The notes beneath the pieces are model-generated. The model searched no databases. It saw nothing but the letters and a program-made list of their open reading frames with translations, and was not told the DNA's origin. The position numbers were made by a program, and so were the translations under genes. From Microvirga massiliensis (GTDB lineage: Bacteria > Pseudomonadota > Alphaproteobacteria > Rhizobiales > Beijerinckiaceae): a DNA stretch of 64,000 nt. Positions 52,744-61,838 of this stretch are shown here, piece by piece. Location of the stretch: positions 131,547 to 195,546 of the forward strand of contig NZ_LN811365.1 in the NCBI RefSeq assembly GCF_001006805.1, in the 5' to 3' direction. Each line of letters opens with the position of its first letter. The stretch's first letter is position 1.

Positions 52744-53642
52744 CCTCCCGGGTTTCGGTCGCCGATCGAGCACCATCTCTGATGCAGCGCGCTGCGGCCC
52801 AGGGCATCGATAGCCTTACGCTGCTGGCGATTCCGGCGGTGCTCTTCGTGCTGATGCTGTTCATCTACCCGTTTGCCTACGGGTTGTGGCTGTCGTTCCA
52901 GCCAAAGGCAGGCTCGGCGCTCGCAAACTATTCACGCTTCTTTTCGGACTCGTTTCTATACGGGACGATCGCCACGACTCTGTGGCTTGCGATGCCAGTC
53001 ACCCTGTTGAACCTGCTGCTTGCAGTTCCCATCGCCCTTCGCGTTCGGCTCATGCGGCGTCAGAGAATTCTGACCACGATCCTCGTTGTGCCGATCACGC
53101 TCGGAACCGTGCTCGTGGCCGAAGGGCTGTTGAACTACCTGGGACCACAAGGATGGTTCAATCGCACGCTCCTGACTTTCGGCATCATCTCCGAACCCAT
53201 CCGCCTCGTTCACAACTACACGGGTGTGTTCCTGTCGCTCCTGATCACGGGATTTCCGTTCACGTTCCTTCTGACGCTCTCCTATATCAGCGGCGTCGAT
53301 CCGGCGCTCGAACAGGCGGCGGCGACTCTCGGGGCGGGTCCATGGGAGCGCTTCTCGCACGTGATGCTGCCGCTGCTCCTGCCTGGACTCGCGATCACCT
53401 TCTGTCTGTCGTTCGTCCAAGCCTTCTCGGTATTCCCGTCCGCCGTGCTCCTCGGAGCTCCGGCCGGCCCGACCCGCGTGATCTCCATCGCGGCATATCA
53501 GGCCGCATTTGAGGAGTACGACTACTCCATGGCTTCGGCTATCGCCATGCTGATGGCTATCGTGCAACTCGGGATCGTTGTCGTCGTGCTCGCTGCCCGA
53601 GGCGTGTTCTATCGCGGACCGACGGCCGGCGGAAAAGGGTGA
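52740..53642 (+). CDS. ABC transporter permease (first)
   Basis: The 300-residue inner-membrane protein has six or more helices. The coupling EAA-like loop near residue 185 reads EQAAATLGAGPWERFSHVML followed by PLLLPGLAITF. It pairs with the next gene as the heterodimeric channel of a PotB/PotC-like importer. It starts inside the stop of the ATPase gene (ATGA overlap), so its translation is coupled. Confidence 0.92.
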   Translation: MTSRVSVADRAPSLMQRAAAQGIDSLTLLAIPAVLFVLMLFIYPFAYGLWLSFQPKAGSALANYSRFFSDSFLYGTIATTLWLAMPVTLLNLLLAVPIALRVRLMRRQRILTTILVVPITLGTVLVAEGLLNYLGPQGWFNRTLLTFGIISEPIRLVHNYTGVFLSLLITGFPFTFLLTLSYISGVDPALEQAAATLGAGPWERFSHVMLPLLLPGLAITFCLSFVQAFSVFPSAVLLGAPAGPTRVISIAAYQAAFEEYDYSMASAIAMLMAIVQLGIVVVVLAARGVFYRGPTAGGKG

Positions 53643-53646
53643 GCTC

Positions 53647-54489
53647 ATGATTCGCGACAACACCCTTGGCGCGCGGCTCTGGGCGATCGCAGTCTGGACC
53701 GTCGTCGGCTTCTTCGTGGTCAACCTGTTCGCCATGATCGCAACGGTGATCACGAGCTCGTTCGCGACGCGGTGGCTCGGAACATGGCTGCCGGCCGGCT
53801 GGACCACCCGCTGGTATTCGGCCGCCTGGGACGAGTTCCAACTCCATGACGTGCTCATCGTCACCTTCGAGGTCGTGTTTCTCGTCGTGCTCTTTTCGGG
53901 CCTCCTCGGCGTTCCCGCGGCCTATGCCCTGGCGCGCAGGAACTTTCCAGGCAAGCAGCTCGTCATGCTCCTGTTCCTTCTCCCGCTTCTTGTCCCGCCG
54001 ATCACGTTTGGCATTCCGCTCGCCACGGTCCTGTATCAGGCCGGGCTTGCCGGCTCGATGTCCGGTGTCGTCCTGGCCAATCTGGTTCCGACCGTGCCCT
54101 TCGTGATCCTCGTCATGATCCCGTTCATCGAGCAGATCGATCCGCGGGTCGAAGCCGCAGCGCGAGTCTTCGGCGCCAATACTCCGCGCCTGTTCCTTCA
54201 CGTGCTCCTGCCGCTGCTCCTTCCAGGAATGCTCGCGGCGCTGCTGCTCGTCCTGGTGCGCACGATCGCCATGTTCGAGCTGACCTTCCTCACCGCCGGT
54301 CCAACGAGCCAGACTCTCGTGGTCGCGCTCTACTATGCGGTTTTTGCCGCCGGCGTGCGCGCAGTGCAGTCGATTGACGCCATGGCCGTCATCTACATGG
54401 CAACGACGCTGATCTGGCTTGTTATCGCGCTACGGTTCGTCAATCCGACCCAGATCGTCGGTCGGGCGAAGCAGGAGCCCGCCCGTTGA
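53647..54489 (+). CDS. ABC transporter permease (second)
   Basis: The 280-residue inner-membrane protein has about six helices and an EAA loop VEAAARVFGANTPRLFLHVL followed by LPLLLPGMLAALL. Hydrophobic segments begin near residue 15. The ATG at 53647 lies 4 bases after the previous stop, with GGGTGAG as a likely ribosome site inside the end of that gene; a frame opening further upstream would overlap it widely. Last gene of the importer operon. Confidence 0.92.
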   Translation: MIRDNTLGARLWAIAVWTVVGFFVVNLFAMIATVITSSFATRWLGTWLPAGWTTRWYSAAWDEFQLHDVLIVTFEVVFLVVLFSGLLGVPAAYALARRNFPGKQLVMLLFLLPLLVPPITFGIPLATVLYQAGLAGSMSGVVLANLVPTVPFVILVMIPFIEQIDPRVEAAARVFGANTPRLFLHVLLPLLLPGMLAALLLVLVRTIAMFELTFLTAGPTSQTLVVALYYAVFAAGVRAVQSIDAMAVIYMATTLIWLVIALRFVNPTQIVGRAKQEPAR

Positions 54490-54586
54490 GCCTCTTCCGA
54501 GCGGATCGCGCCGATGCGATCCCCGGGGTGCTACCGATCAAGTTGCGAAAACCGGTCGAGAGTCACGGGCAAGTTTGCCGCCGATG

Positions 54587-54985
54587 CTACATGAGGAACT
54601 GGAAGGGGTCGGCGATCTCCGCAGCGAGCCTCAAGGCGAGACCAAGGGCCGCAACGAAGGGCCACGCCGCCTTCGAGGCATAGGCGGAGACATCATGGCC
54701 GCTCCTCTGCGGCGAGTAGACGACGAAGGGGATCTCCCGCGCCTCGAGAGCCCACATGACTTTGGCGGCTTCTCCCTGGGCGAGATCGCGATCGACTATG
54801 GCGGCGTCGACCACCTCGCTGTCCAGGAGCGACAGGGCGTCGCGCTCGCTATGCGTGAGCGCCACGATGGTGCCCCCGGCTTCATCGATCAGCAGATCGA
54901 GATCCGCAGCAACAAAGGGATCGTTTTGCACGACGAGGACTCGCGCGCCCTTGAGATCGAGCAGATTGGCGTCGTGATCTTCCAT
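54587..54985 (-). CDS. Stand-alone response-regulator receiver domain, partly degenerate
   Basis: The 132-residue protein is one CheY-like domain without output. The first strand is ARVLVVQNDPFVAADLDLLI, where the usual acidic pair is reduced to Asn21-Asp22. The likely phospho-acceptor is Asp65 in AAIVDRDL, Ser91 lies in VVYSP, and Lys105 in YASKAAW lacks the usual following proline. It could still be phosphorylated or act unphosphorylated. No histidine kinase is adjacent. It is convergent with the importer operon. Confidence 0.8.
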   Translation of the reverse strand: MEDHDANLLDLKGARVLVVQNDPFVAADLDLLIDEAGGTIVALTHSERDALSLLDSEVVDAAIVDRDLAQGEAAKVMWALEAREIPFVVYSPQRSGHDVSAYASKAAWPFVAALGLALRLAAEIADPFQFLM

Positions 54986-55260
54986 GAGCGGAGCCTCCGG
55001 CTGACCGTGCCATCTTGGGAGAGGCCAGATAAAGATGGCATTAGTCGGACGAGGCTGGCCAGCGCCACCCTCACATTCGTCTGAACGAACGTAGATCCGA
55101 AGGCGTAGTAGGCAACCCGCTCAGGCAAAATCTGTCGACCATTGATCATCTGTGGAGTGCGACGGGATCGATGACGACCGATGCCTGCCTGCTCGCGTCC
55201 GCGAACTTCAACTCAGGAATGCTCTAAACCGGCGATATGCGATGCGGTCTCACGCCGCTC
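54986..55260. other. 275-base gap without a gene
   Basis: The sequence between the receiver gene and chrA shows no coding frame, terminator or repeat that I can support. It presumably holds the promoter of the receiver gene. Confidence 0.4.
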
Positions 55261-56499
55261 TCATAATGCTGTGATGACGGCCCCGCCGAGCGCACTCAGG
55301 ACGACCACGAGCCATGGTGGAGCCTGCCACATGAACAGCAGGAGGAAAGCGGCCGCGGCCAGAGCGAAGTCGGCCGAACTCAGAATGCCTGCCGTCCAGA
55401 CCGGGTGGTAGAAGGCAGCGAGGAGGAGCCCCACCACGGCTGCATTGACGCCCTTCAGGGCGGATTGCACCAAGGCCTTTTTGCGAAGCGCCTCCCAGAA
55501 AGGCAGGGCGCTGATCACGAGCAGGAAAGACGGAAGAAACACGGCGATGAGGCACAGGGCAGCCCCCGGCCATCCGTTCGGCTCCTCACCCATCGCCGCG
55601 CCGAGATAGGCCGCAAAGGTGAAGAGGGGGCCGGGCACCGCCTGAGCGGCTCCGTACCCGGCCAGAAAGGCGTCGTTCGAAATCCAGCCTGGAGGAACCA
55701 CTTCGGCCTGGAGGAGCGGAAGGACGACGTGACCACCACCGAACACGAGCGACCCGGCCCGGTAGAAGGAATTGAGCAGCTCGATACCGTGACTATCCGT
55801 TGCTGCGCTCAGGAAGGGAAGCCCGAACAGAAGTGCGAAGAACAGGAGGAGCGCGGCAACTGCCATGCCGCGGCTTGCCGAAAGGGGGAGTGAGACATGA
55901 TCCGATGGAGCACTTCCCTTCAGGAGCGTGATGCCGACGAGCCCTCCGATCACGATCGCAGCGACCTGCCCCCAGGCGGATGGGAGCGCGAGCGTGATGG
56001 CCGCAGCCGCAATCGCGAGGGTGGCTCGTTCCCGGTCGGGAGCCAGGGTGCGGGCCATGCCGAGCAGGGCTAGCGCCACGACGGCGACGGCCGCGACCTT
56101 CAGCCCATGGAGCCAGCCCGAGCCGAGCACATCTCCGAACGTCCTGACCCCGTAGGCAAAGAGCACGAGGAGCACCGCGGAGGGCAGGGTAAAGGCCGTC
56201 CAGGCCGCCAGAGCTCCGAGATAGCCGGCCCGTGAGAGGCCGATCGCCATCCCGACCTGACTCGATGCCGGACCGGGTAAGAACTGGCACAGCGCGACCA
56301 GATCGGCATAGCTCCGCTCGTCGAGCCAGCGGCGGCGCGCGACGAACTCCGTCCGAAAATAACCGAGATGCGCCGTCGGACCGCCGAAGGACGTCAGGCC
56401 AAGGACCAGAAAAGCACCGAAGACCTCACGGGCACTGCCTTCGCCCTGGCTCCGTGTGGGCTCCGGCAGAGGCGAGGAATTTGCCGCAGGGTCTCGCAT
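55261..56499 (-). CDS. chrA: Chromate transporter ChrA (long-chain, two CHR domains)
   Basis: ChrA exports chromate across the inner membrane. The 412-residue protein has two homologous halves. The first contains LGLTSFGGPTAHLGYFRTEF and LCQFLPGPASSQVGMAIGLS; the second contains GSLVFGGGHVVLPLLQAEVV and GYGAAQAVPGPLFTFAAYLG. About ten helices are visible. The start at 56499 has a TGAGGAA site just upstream; a GTG eight codons earlier is the alternative. No chrB regulator is near, so resistance is not certain. Confidence 0.92.
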   Translation of the reverse strand: MRDPAANSSPLPEPTRSQGEGSAREVFGAFLVLGLTSFGGPTAHLGYFRTEFVARRRWLDERSYADLVALCQFLPGPASSQVGMAIGLSRAGYLGALAAWTAFTLPSAVLLVLFAYGVRTFGDVLGSGWLHGLKVAAVAVVALALLGMARTLAPDRERATLAIAAAAITLALPSAWGQVAAIVIGGLVGITLLKGSAPSDHVSLPLSASRGMAVAALLLFFALLFGLPFLSAATDSHGIELLNSFYRAGSLVFGGGHVVLPLLQAEVVPPGWISNDAFLAGYGAAQAVPGPLFTFAAYLGAAMGEEPNGWPGAALCLIAVFLPSFLLVISALPFWEALRKKALVQSALKGVNAAVVGLLLAAFYHPVWTAGILSSADFALAAAAFLLLFMWQAPPWLVVVLSALGGAVITAL

Positions 56500-56678
56500 G
56501 TGTTCCTCAGCCGTCACGGGCACCTTGATCCAACTGTCTCGGGCGCGAGCCGCTCGACAGGGCGGTACAGCCCGATCCTGGTCAGTCTCACATGCCGTTG
56601 GGCTTTAAGAAGGAGCATGGGGGGCTATGGCCCAAGCAACCGTGTGGATGGAGGCTTTGGCGGATCGGAATACGTGAT

Positions 56679-56706
56679 AACGGAGCGAGCTCCTGCTCGC
56701 CCCGTT
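56679..56706. other. Hairpin between chrA and the PepSY-like gene
   Basis: AACGGAGCGAG pairs with CTCGCCCCGTT with one A/C mismatch, across a 6-base loop. It lies about 35 bases after the PepSY-like stop and could end that transcript, though no T-tract follows. The rest of 56500-56741 has no gene. Confidence 0.45.
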
Positions 56707-56741
56707 ACGATCTGGCGGACGTTGTCGCAGAGGTGTGATCG

Positions 56742-57092
56742 TTACCGCATCCGAACCGTGCGGAGAACTCTGCCGGAGCGGGCATCGATGATGACGCGCA
56801 TGCTGTGGCCACGTCTGTTGATGCCGGAAACACGCCACTCGCGACCCGCACGAGCGACTCGATTCACGTCCACGATGCCCTGGCGGCGCGCGATGCGCAC
56901 GGCTTCTCGCTCCGAAATGCGCCAGTCGCCGCGATGGCGGTGGTCTCGATCCGGCGTGATCCGCACCCCGCCAGGACCAATCTGGACGCTCTGCGCCTGT
57001 GCGGTGTTGCTCATGCCCGATATCGTGTGAGGAGCAGCAAAGAATATGCCGAGGCAGGCAAAGATGGTGCAGTGCGAGAGTGAGAGGCGCAT
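56742..57092 (-). CDS. Small secreted PepSY-like protein
   Basis: The 116-residue protein has a signal peptide of about 33 residues (ending SNTAQA) and a mature domain with a PepSY-like pattern: ISEREAVRIARRQGIVDVNR, REWRVSGINRRGHSMRVIID and ARSGRVLRTVRMR. It is very basic (many Arg). PepSY domains are linked to protease inhibition or envelope functions. An AGGAGA site lies 7-8 bases before the ATG. No neighbouring peptidase or sensor gene identifies a partner. Confidence 0.75.
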   Translation of the reverse strand: MRLSLSHCTIFACLGIFFAAPHTISGMSNTAQAQSVQIGPGGVRITPDRDHRHRGDWRISEREAVRIARRQGIVDVNRVARAGREWRVSGINRRGHSMRVIIDARSGRVLRTVRMR

Positions 57093-57688
57093 ATCGATTC
57101 TCCTGACGTTCGTCGTTGCCGGACCTTGGCCGTTTCAGCCTGAACTTCCGGTTAACGCATCGCTGCCTGCGGGTAGCCTTTTAATCGGTCCTTGAGCCGG
57201 ACGGACAACGTTCCAGGGCAGGAGAAGTTCTATTATTGTTCTAGAGATCAGCAGCGCGGCGGAGCCGGATCGAAACAGCACATCCATCCTCGCGTCCGGC
57301 TCCAACCGGCTCGGGTCTGTTGACATCTCCGTTTGGCAGAACGACTTGGCCTCGACCTGATGGTGAGGGCACGCGCCATATCGCAAGCGTGGAGATCGCC
57401 ATGACGCCACCGGTTCGGATTGCGATAGCGAACACGCTCATTGCAGCGTAGTGGCGTGCCGCCACGATCGAGACCAAACGGATAGAGCTGAACTGCCTGT
57501 TGCTGACAATCCGCGATCCTGGCCGAGTCTGACCATCTTTAGGCCTGCGATGATCATGGCCATGCGGCAGTGGCGTTCTTGGCCGGAAAGCCTATCATGT
57601 CGACGGCTCTCCTGGGACGAACCCGGCGTGGGCCTCTGCCCTGTTCGATGTCGCCGCGGATTCGTGAACTCTTCTCTTATCGCGCCCG
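57093..57688. other. 596-base gap with no convincing gene, lower G/C
   Basis: Short frames on both strands (for example 57241-57477 minus) overlap, lack family features and have no good ribosome sites. Composition is lower in G/C than the neighbouring core genes and carries on into the cyclase gene. Eroded coding remnants are possible but none could be identified. Confidence 0.45.
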
Positions 57689-60124
57689 CTATCTGTTGCT
57701 CTCGAGGCGGCGAAGGGCTTTACGCAAAGTCGCGAGTGCCTGGTGCACCTCGCGCTTCGACATCAATCCAGCCTCAAGCTCCAACCGAAGGTGCGGTAAC
57801 TCTACATCGATCCTGTCGCATGTCGCGTCGAGGTCTCGTTCGAGTGCAACCACTTCATAAACGGCGACCGGATAAGCAAGGCCCTTAACTCGGATGTGCC
57901 CGCGCTCTTCGCATCTGACTTCCTCGCTTACGTGCACATACGTTTCATATGAGATCAGCACGCCCCCGGGCACCGCTTCGTGCTCGAGCCGTGAGGCAAG
58001 GTTCACAGCACCTCCAACGATTGTGTAGTCCATTCGGTCCTCACTGCCAAAGTTACCTACTGTGCAGTAGCCGGTATGAATCCCGATGCGACAACTCAGA
58101 GGCGTCTCGACCCCGCTCTGACGCCACACCTCGGCGAGTTCGCCTATCCTCTTTTGCATAGCGAGGGCCATTTTAACGCAAGCGAGAGCATCTTCTCGAA
58201 TGCCTCGGGTCTCAGGGTCGCCGAAGAACATGAGGATCGCGTCACCAACATATTTGTCGATAGTCGCTCCATAGGCGGCCGCGATATTCGACATCTCAGT
58301 CAGGTAGTGATTTAGGAGCTGCGTTAGATCCTCTGACTCCATTTTGTCGGTGATCTCAGTGAAGCCGGCGATGTCCGAGAAGCATACCGTCAACTTTTTG
58401 CGTTCACTCGCGATCTTCACCTCTCGGCTGCCGGTAAATATCGAGTTGTAGACTTGCGGTGCGAGATACTTTGCAAGTTTCCTTGAAAGAGCCTCGAGAG
58501 CCGCAGTTTTCTCGGACAGGACCTCCTCATGTTGTTTCAACTCCGTAATATCGGAGTATACAGCCACGATGCCGCCATCTTCAGTCCGACGCTCGCTGAC
58601 CATGATCCAGCGCCCGCTCACGCGTCTTTGCAGAACCGGCTCGCCTGGTTTTTGATGTCGCCGTATGCGGTCGGCGATCCAATCCTCAACTCGGCCTTCA
58701 GCGTCCATAATGTAACCGCCTTCTGCGGCTCGCCGCACAATACTTGCGAACGTCATTCCTGCGCGCAGCTCAACTTCGCGACCAGCATAGAGCAGTTCGC
58801 CGTACCGACTGTTACAGAGAACAAGTCGATCATCCGCATCGAAAAGGGCAAAGCCCTCAGAGATGGTCTCGATCGCATCCACTAAGCGCTGTCGAGCCTT
58901 AGCCACTTCGCGCAGGTTCTTCTCCTCAACTTCACGAGCCGTCTCTCGGAAATGGCGAAGTGCCTCTGCCATTCGCCCAATCTCATCGCTGCCTGACGCC
59001 GGTACGGGCGTTCGCAAGTCCCCGCCAGCAATTGCAAGCATGCTCTGGCTCACCCCTGCCAGACGGGCAAGAAGGTTGCGATCGACATATAGCCAAACGA
59101 TCAAGGCCGAGCTCAGAAGACTGGCCAGCACGATCGTGCCAAGCACACCGGTGCTGAGTTCCTGCACACGCTTCGACTCGGCGCTAGCGGCCGCAATATC
59201 CGCTTTGGCGCTCGCCACAAGCCGGTCAACCGCCTCGGTCAGGCCGCCCGAAAGAGTGGCGTTCTCTGCCAGCATCCGCTCACCGCGGCTGAGCGCGTCA
59301 AGTTCGCGCTCGCGAACAGCGGGCAAACCCTCCGACCCCATGGCGAGCGCAGCGAGCTCGCGCACCCGGTCAAGGAAGCGGTCCCGGAGCGAGGGCTCGA
59401 ATTCGGACGCGATCGCCTCGAGGGCGGAAAGCGATCGTTTAAGGGGAAAGGCGAGCAGCGACACATCCGCGGGTGAGGGTGCGTCAGCGGCCTTGAGCAG
59501 GCTGCTATTAATCGCTGCGATCTCGAGCTGCGCCTTTTGCAATGGAACGAAGCCGGCAACCGCACGGGCGAGGACCTCGCCTGATCCATTCCCTCCTGCG
59601 TGCCGCCACTCCGCGACTTGAGAATCGAGAACGAGAATGCCCGGCGTTACTAGCCGATGGGTGCCGACTACCGTGGCGGAGAGTCGGCTCAGGAGCTTCG
59701 CTTTAGCCTGAGCGATTGCGAGCCTCTCGGCAACAAGCCTGTCGAGTGCGTCGAGGTTGCTGCCGAGCCGAGCCACCGATGCCTCGATCGGACCAAATAT
59801 GGCTTCCGAACTGGTATCGCGCAGCTTGGCGAGGATCTCCTCTAACCTGGCGAGCTGGGTGCGGATATCGGCAGCAACCTTTGCTCGGCCGGCTTCGTTC
59901 GGGGCCGCGAGGAGCGCCGGGGCGGCAGCGGCGATCCGCTCGGCTTGCCGTGACAGCTCCAGTAAGGCGAGAGCGGCCGGTGCGTGCTCCTCAGTGGTTC
60001 GCTCGAGGACCTGACCGAGTTCAAGGACGGCCCACATCGCGGCCGCGGCGCCGAGCACGGCGAAAGCACTGATTCCGAAGAAAGCTACCAGCAACCGCCA
60101 GCGTACGCTCACAGGTCCCGGCAT
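57689..60124 (-). CDS. Membrane class III adenylate/guanylate cyclase with HAMP and PAS domains
   Basis: The 811-residue protein has a helix at 11-33, a large helical periplasmic domain (34-325), a second helix (326-347), HAMP (350-400), a PAS domain (412-530, TISEGFALFDADDRLVLCNS) and a class III cyclase domain (573-740). Catalytic residues are intact: FSDIAGFT (582-589, metal Asp), DKYVGD (623-628, adenine-type Lys and second metal Asp), Asp699 in MDYT, Asn708 and Arg712. It should make cAMP in response to a periplasmic signal. Third-base G/C looks lower than in the core genes. Divergent from the binding-protein gene at 60385. Confidence 0.92.
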   Translation of the reverse strand: MPGPVSVRWRLLVAFFGISAFAVLGAAAAMWAVLELGQVLERTTEEHAPAALALLELSRQAERIAAAAPALLAAPNEAGRAKVAADIRTQLARLEEILAKLRDTSSEAIFGPIEASVARLGSNLDALDRLVAERLAIAQAKAKLLSRLSATVVGTHRLVTPGILVLDSQVAEWRHAGGNGSGEVLARAVAGFVPLQKAQLEIAAINSSLLKAADAPSPADVSLLAFPLKRSLSALEAIASEFEPSLRDRFLDRVRELAALAMGSEGLPAVRERELDALSRGERMLAENATLSGGLTEAVDRLVASAKADIAAASAESKRVQELSTGVLGTIVLASLLSSALIVWLYVDRNLLARLAGVSQSMLAIAGGDLRTPVPASGSDEIGRMAEALRHFRETAREVEEKNLREVAKARQRLVDAIETISEGFALFDADDRLVLCNSRYGELLYAGREVELRAGMTFASIVRRAAEGGYIMDAEGRVEDWIADRIRRHQKPGEPVLQRRVSGRWIMVSERRTEDGGIVAVYSDITELKQHEEVLSEKTAALEALSRKLAKYLAPQVYNSIFTGSREVKIASERKKLTVCFSDIAGFTEITDKMESEDLTQLLNHYLTEMSNIAAAYGATIDKYVGDAILMFFGDPETRGIREDALACVKMALAMQKRIGELAEVWRQSGVETPLSCRIGIHTGYCTVGNFGSEDRMDYTIVGGAVNLASRLEHEAVPGGVLISYETYVHVSEEVRCEERGHIRVKGLAYPVAVYEVVALERDLDATCDRIDVELPHLRLELEAGLMSKREVHQALATLRKALRRLESNR

Positions 60125-60384
60125 CGTCTCGTCCCTAGCGCCACGTTATAGAAACGACGGAGACTCAAGTCGAAACCGCGCATCCCCAAGGTCGCATGTC
60201 CCTAGCGGGCGAGGATGAGCCAATCGAGTACTTGCCCAAACCAGTCCGATGCCGGTGCCTCGTTTAGGACAAGCCTCAAAAACAAAATCTATCGATAATA
60301 CGCCATTTGAGCTACAAATTGAAAAGCTGAGCGCAGATGCTCGCTAGGGTCGCCTGGATGACAAGGAGACGACAAGCGGGCGCC

Positions 60385-61560
60385 ATGAATCAGGGCGCGA
60401 CGATTCACTTTCCGGCACCACTCAGCCGGTCTCTCATCCGTTTGGCCGTTCTTGCCGTCCTGACCACGGGCGGAACCAGCGTGGCGCGGGCCGATATCCT
60501 GATCGCCGTTGCCGGCCCGTTGAGCGTTTCTCCGATGACGGCGCAGTATGCGACGTTCGGTGAGGAGCTGCAGCGCGGCGCCGAGCTGGCAGTGCGCGAT
60601 GTCAACGAGAGCGGTGGCATTAACAGCCAGAAGCTCACCCTCGTGATCGCCGACGACGCCGGCTGCGACCCGAAAATGGCAGTGGAGGTTGCGGATGAAC
60701 TCGCCAGACAGGGCGTCGTCTTTGTCGACGGGCACTATTGTTCAAGCGCCTCAATCCCGGCCTCTCGGGTCTACCACGAGAAGCGCGTCCTGATGATCAG
60801 CCCCGGCTCGACCAACCCTCGTCTCACCGAGCAGGGCTTTGCAAACGTTTTCCGTGTCTGCGGGCGCGATGACGTGCAAGGCGCCTTCGCTGCCGATTAC
60901 GTCGTCGATAATAAGCTGACGGACGGCATAGCTATTGTCCATGACCAGAGCGCATACGGCAAGGGTATCGCCGACGAGTTCAGGAGACGACTGAACGAGC
61001 GCGGCGTCCGGGAGAAGATGTACGAGGCTATTGCGCAGGGCGACAAGGAGTTCGGCGACCTGATCGCGAAGATGAGGAACAGCGGCATCCAGCTGATCTA
61101 TTTTGGCGGATATTTCACCGAGACGGGTCTGTTCGTGCGCCAGGCGCGCGGGCGTGGCCTGACCGCCACGATGCTGGTGACCTCGGGTTCGTTCAATCAG
61201 CAATACTGGGACCTGGCCGGTTCTGCCGCAGAAGGCACACTCATGACCTTCGGACCGGAACCGCGCAAGCTGTCCTCGGCAATTGAGGTGGTAAAGAGGT
61301 TCGAGGCTGAAGGCTTCAGCCCAGAGGGTTACACGCTCTACGCCTATGCTGCGATCCAGGTCTTTGCCGATGCTGCCAAGAAGACAGGCTCGACCGAACT
61401 CGACGAACTGGCGAAGGCGCTGCATGGGGGAAGGTTCGAGACCGTGCTCGGGCCGATTACCTTCGACGACAAGGGCGACGTCAAGGGCTTTAAGTATTCC
61501 ATGTACCGCTGGCACGACCGCAACTATGAGGAAATCTGCTGCCGCCCTCCCGGAAAGTGA
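60385..61560 (+). CDS. Orphan LivJ-type branched-chain amino acid binding protein
   Basis: The 391-residue periplasmic protein has a signal peptide (hydrophobic core LIRLAVLAVLTTGGTSVARA). It is clearly paralogous to the liv-operon binding protein at 16709-17836: shared blocks include GGIN-QKL-LVI, SIPASRVYHEKRVLMISPGS, CGRDDVQGAFAADYV and EGTLMTFGPEPRK. No permease or ATPase gene is adjacent. The start is uncertain: ATG at 60385 is used, but an ATG nine codons earlier (60358) is also in frame. It may feed LivHMGF or serve as ligand sensor for the cyclases beside it. Confidence 0.88.
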   Translation: MNQGATIHFPAPLSRSLIRLAVLAVLTTGGTSVARADILIAVAGPLSVSPMTAQYATFGEELQRGAELAVRDVNESGGINSQKLTLVIADDAGCDPKMAVEVADELARQGVVFVDGHYCSSASIPASRVYHEKRVLMISPGSTNPRLTEQGFANVFRVCGRDDVQGAFAADYVVDNKLTDGIAIVHDQSAYGKGIADEFRRRLNERGVREKMYEAIAQGDKEFGDLIAKMRNSGIQLIYFGGYFTETGLFVRQARGRGLTATMLVTSGSFNQQYWDLAGSAAEGTLMTFGPEPRKLSSAIEVVKRFEAEGFSPEGYTLYAYAAIQVFADAAKKTGSTELDELAKALHGGRFETVLGPITFDDKGDVKGFKYSMYRWHDRNYEEICCRPPGK

Positions 61561-61838
61561 GCCGGAGAGTCACGCAGTCGCCCGATTACGCAGGTTGAGC
61601 AGGCCCTGCTTCCCGCGCAGGCTTGGTCAGAACCCGGCACTGGCTTGGAGCTGAGCCGGAAGATGCCGAGCTGGACGCGTCTGCCATCGCATAGAACCAC
61701 CCCGCCTGCGCGCCGTCGTTTCTCTGCTGTCGTCAGGGTAGCGCCGCAGCTATAATGGTGGAGCACCTCGATACCTGATTGTGATCGCGCGTAACGCGCA
61801 CAAGCCAGCTATCAGGCCCATGCCTCCGGAGTGCGGCC
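61561..61838. other. 278-base gap without a gene
   Basis: No gene, repeat or clear terminator is seen between the binding protein and the second cyclase. It is long enough for the cyclase to have its own promoter. Confidence 0.4.

Noticed and set aside
57135..57477. Small minus-strand frames in the gene-free gap
   Set aside because: They overlap each other, lack ribosome sites and show no hydrophobic or conserved pattern.
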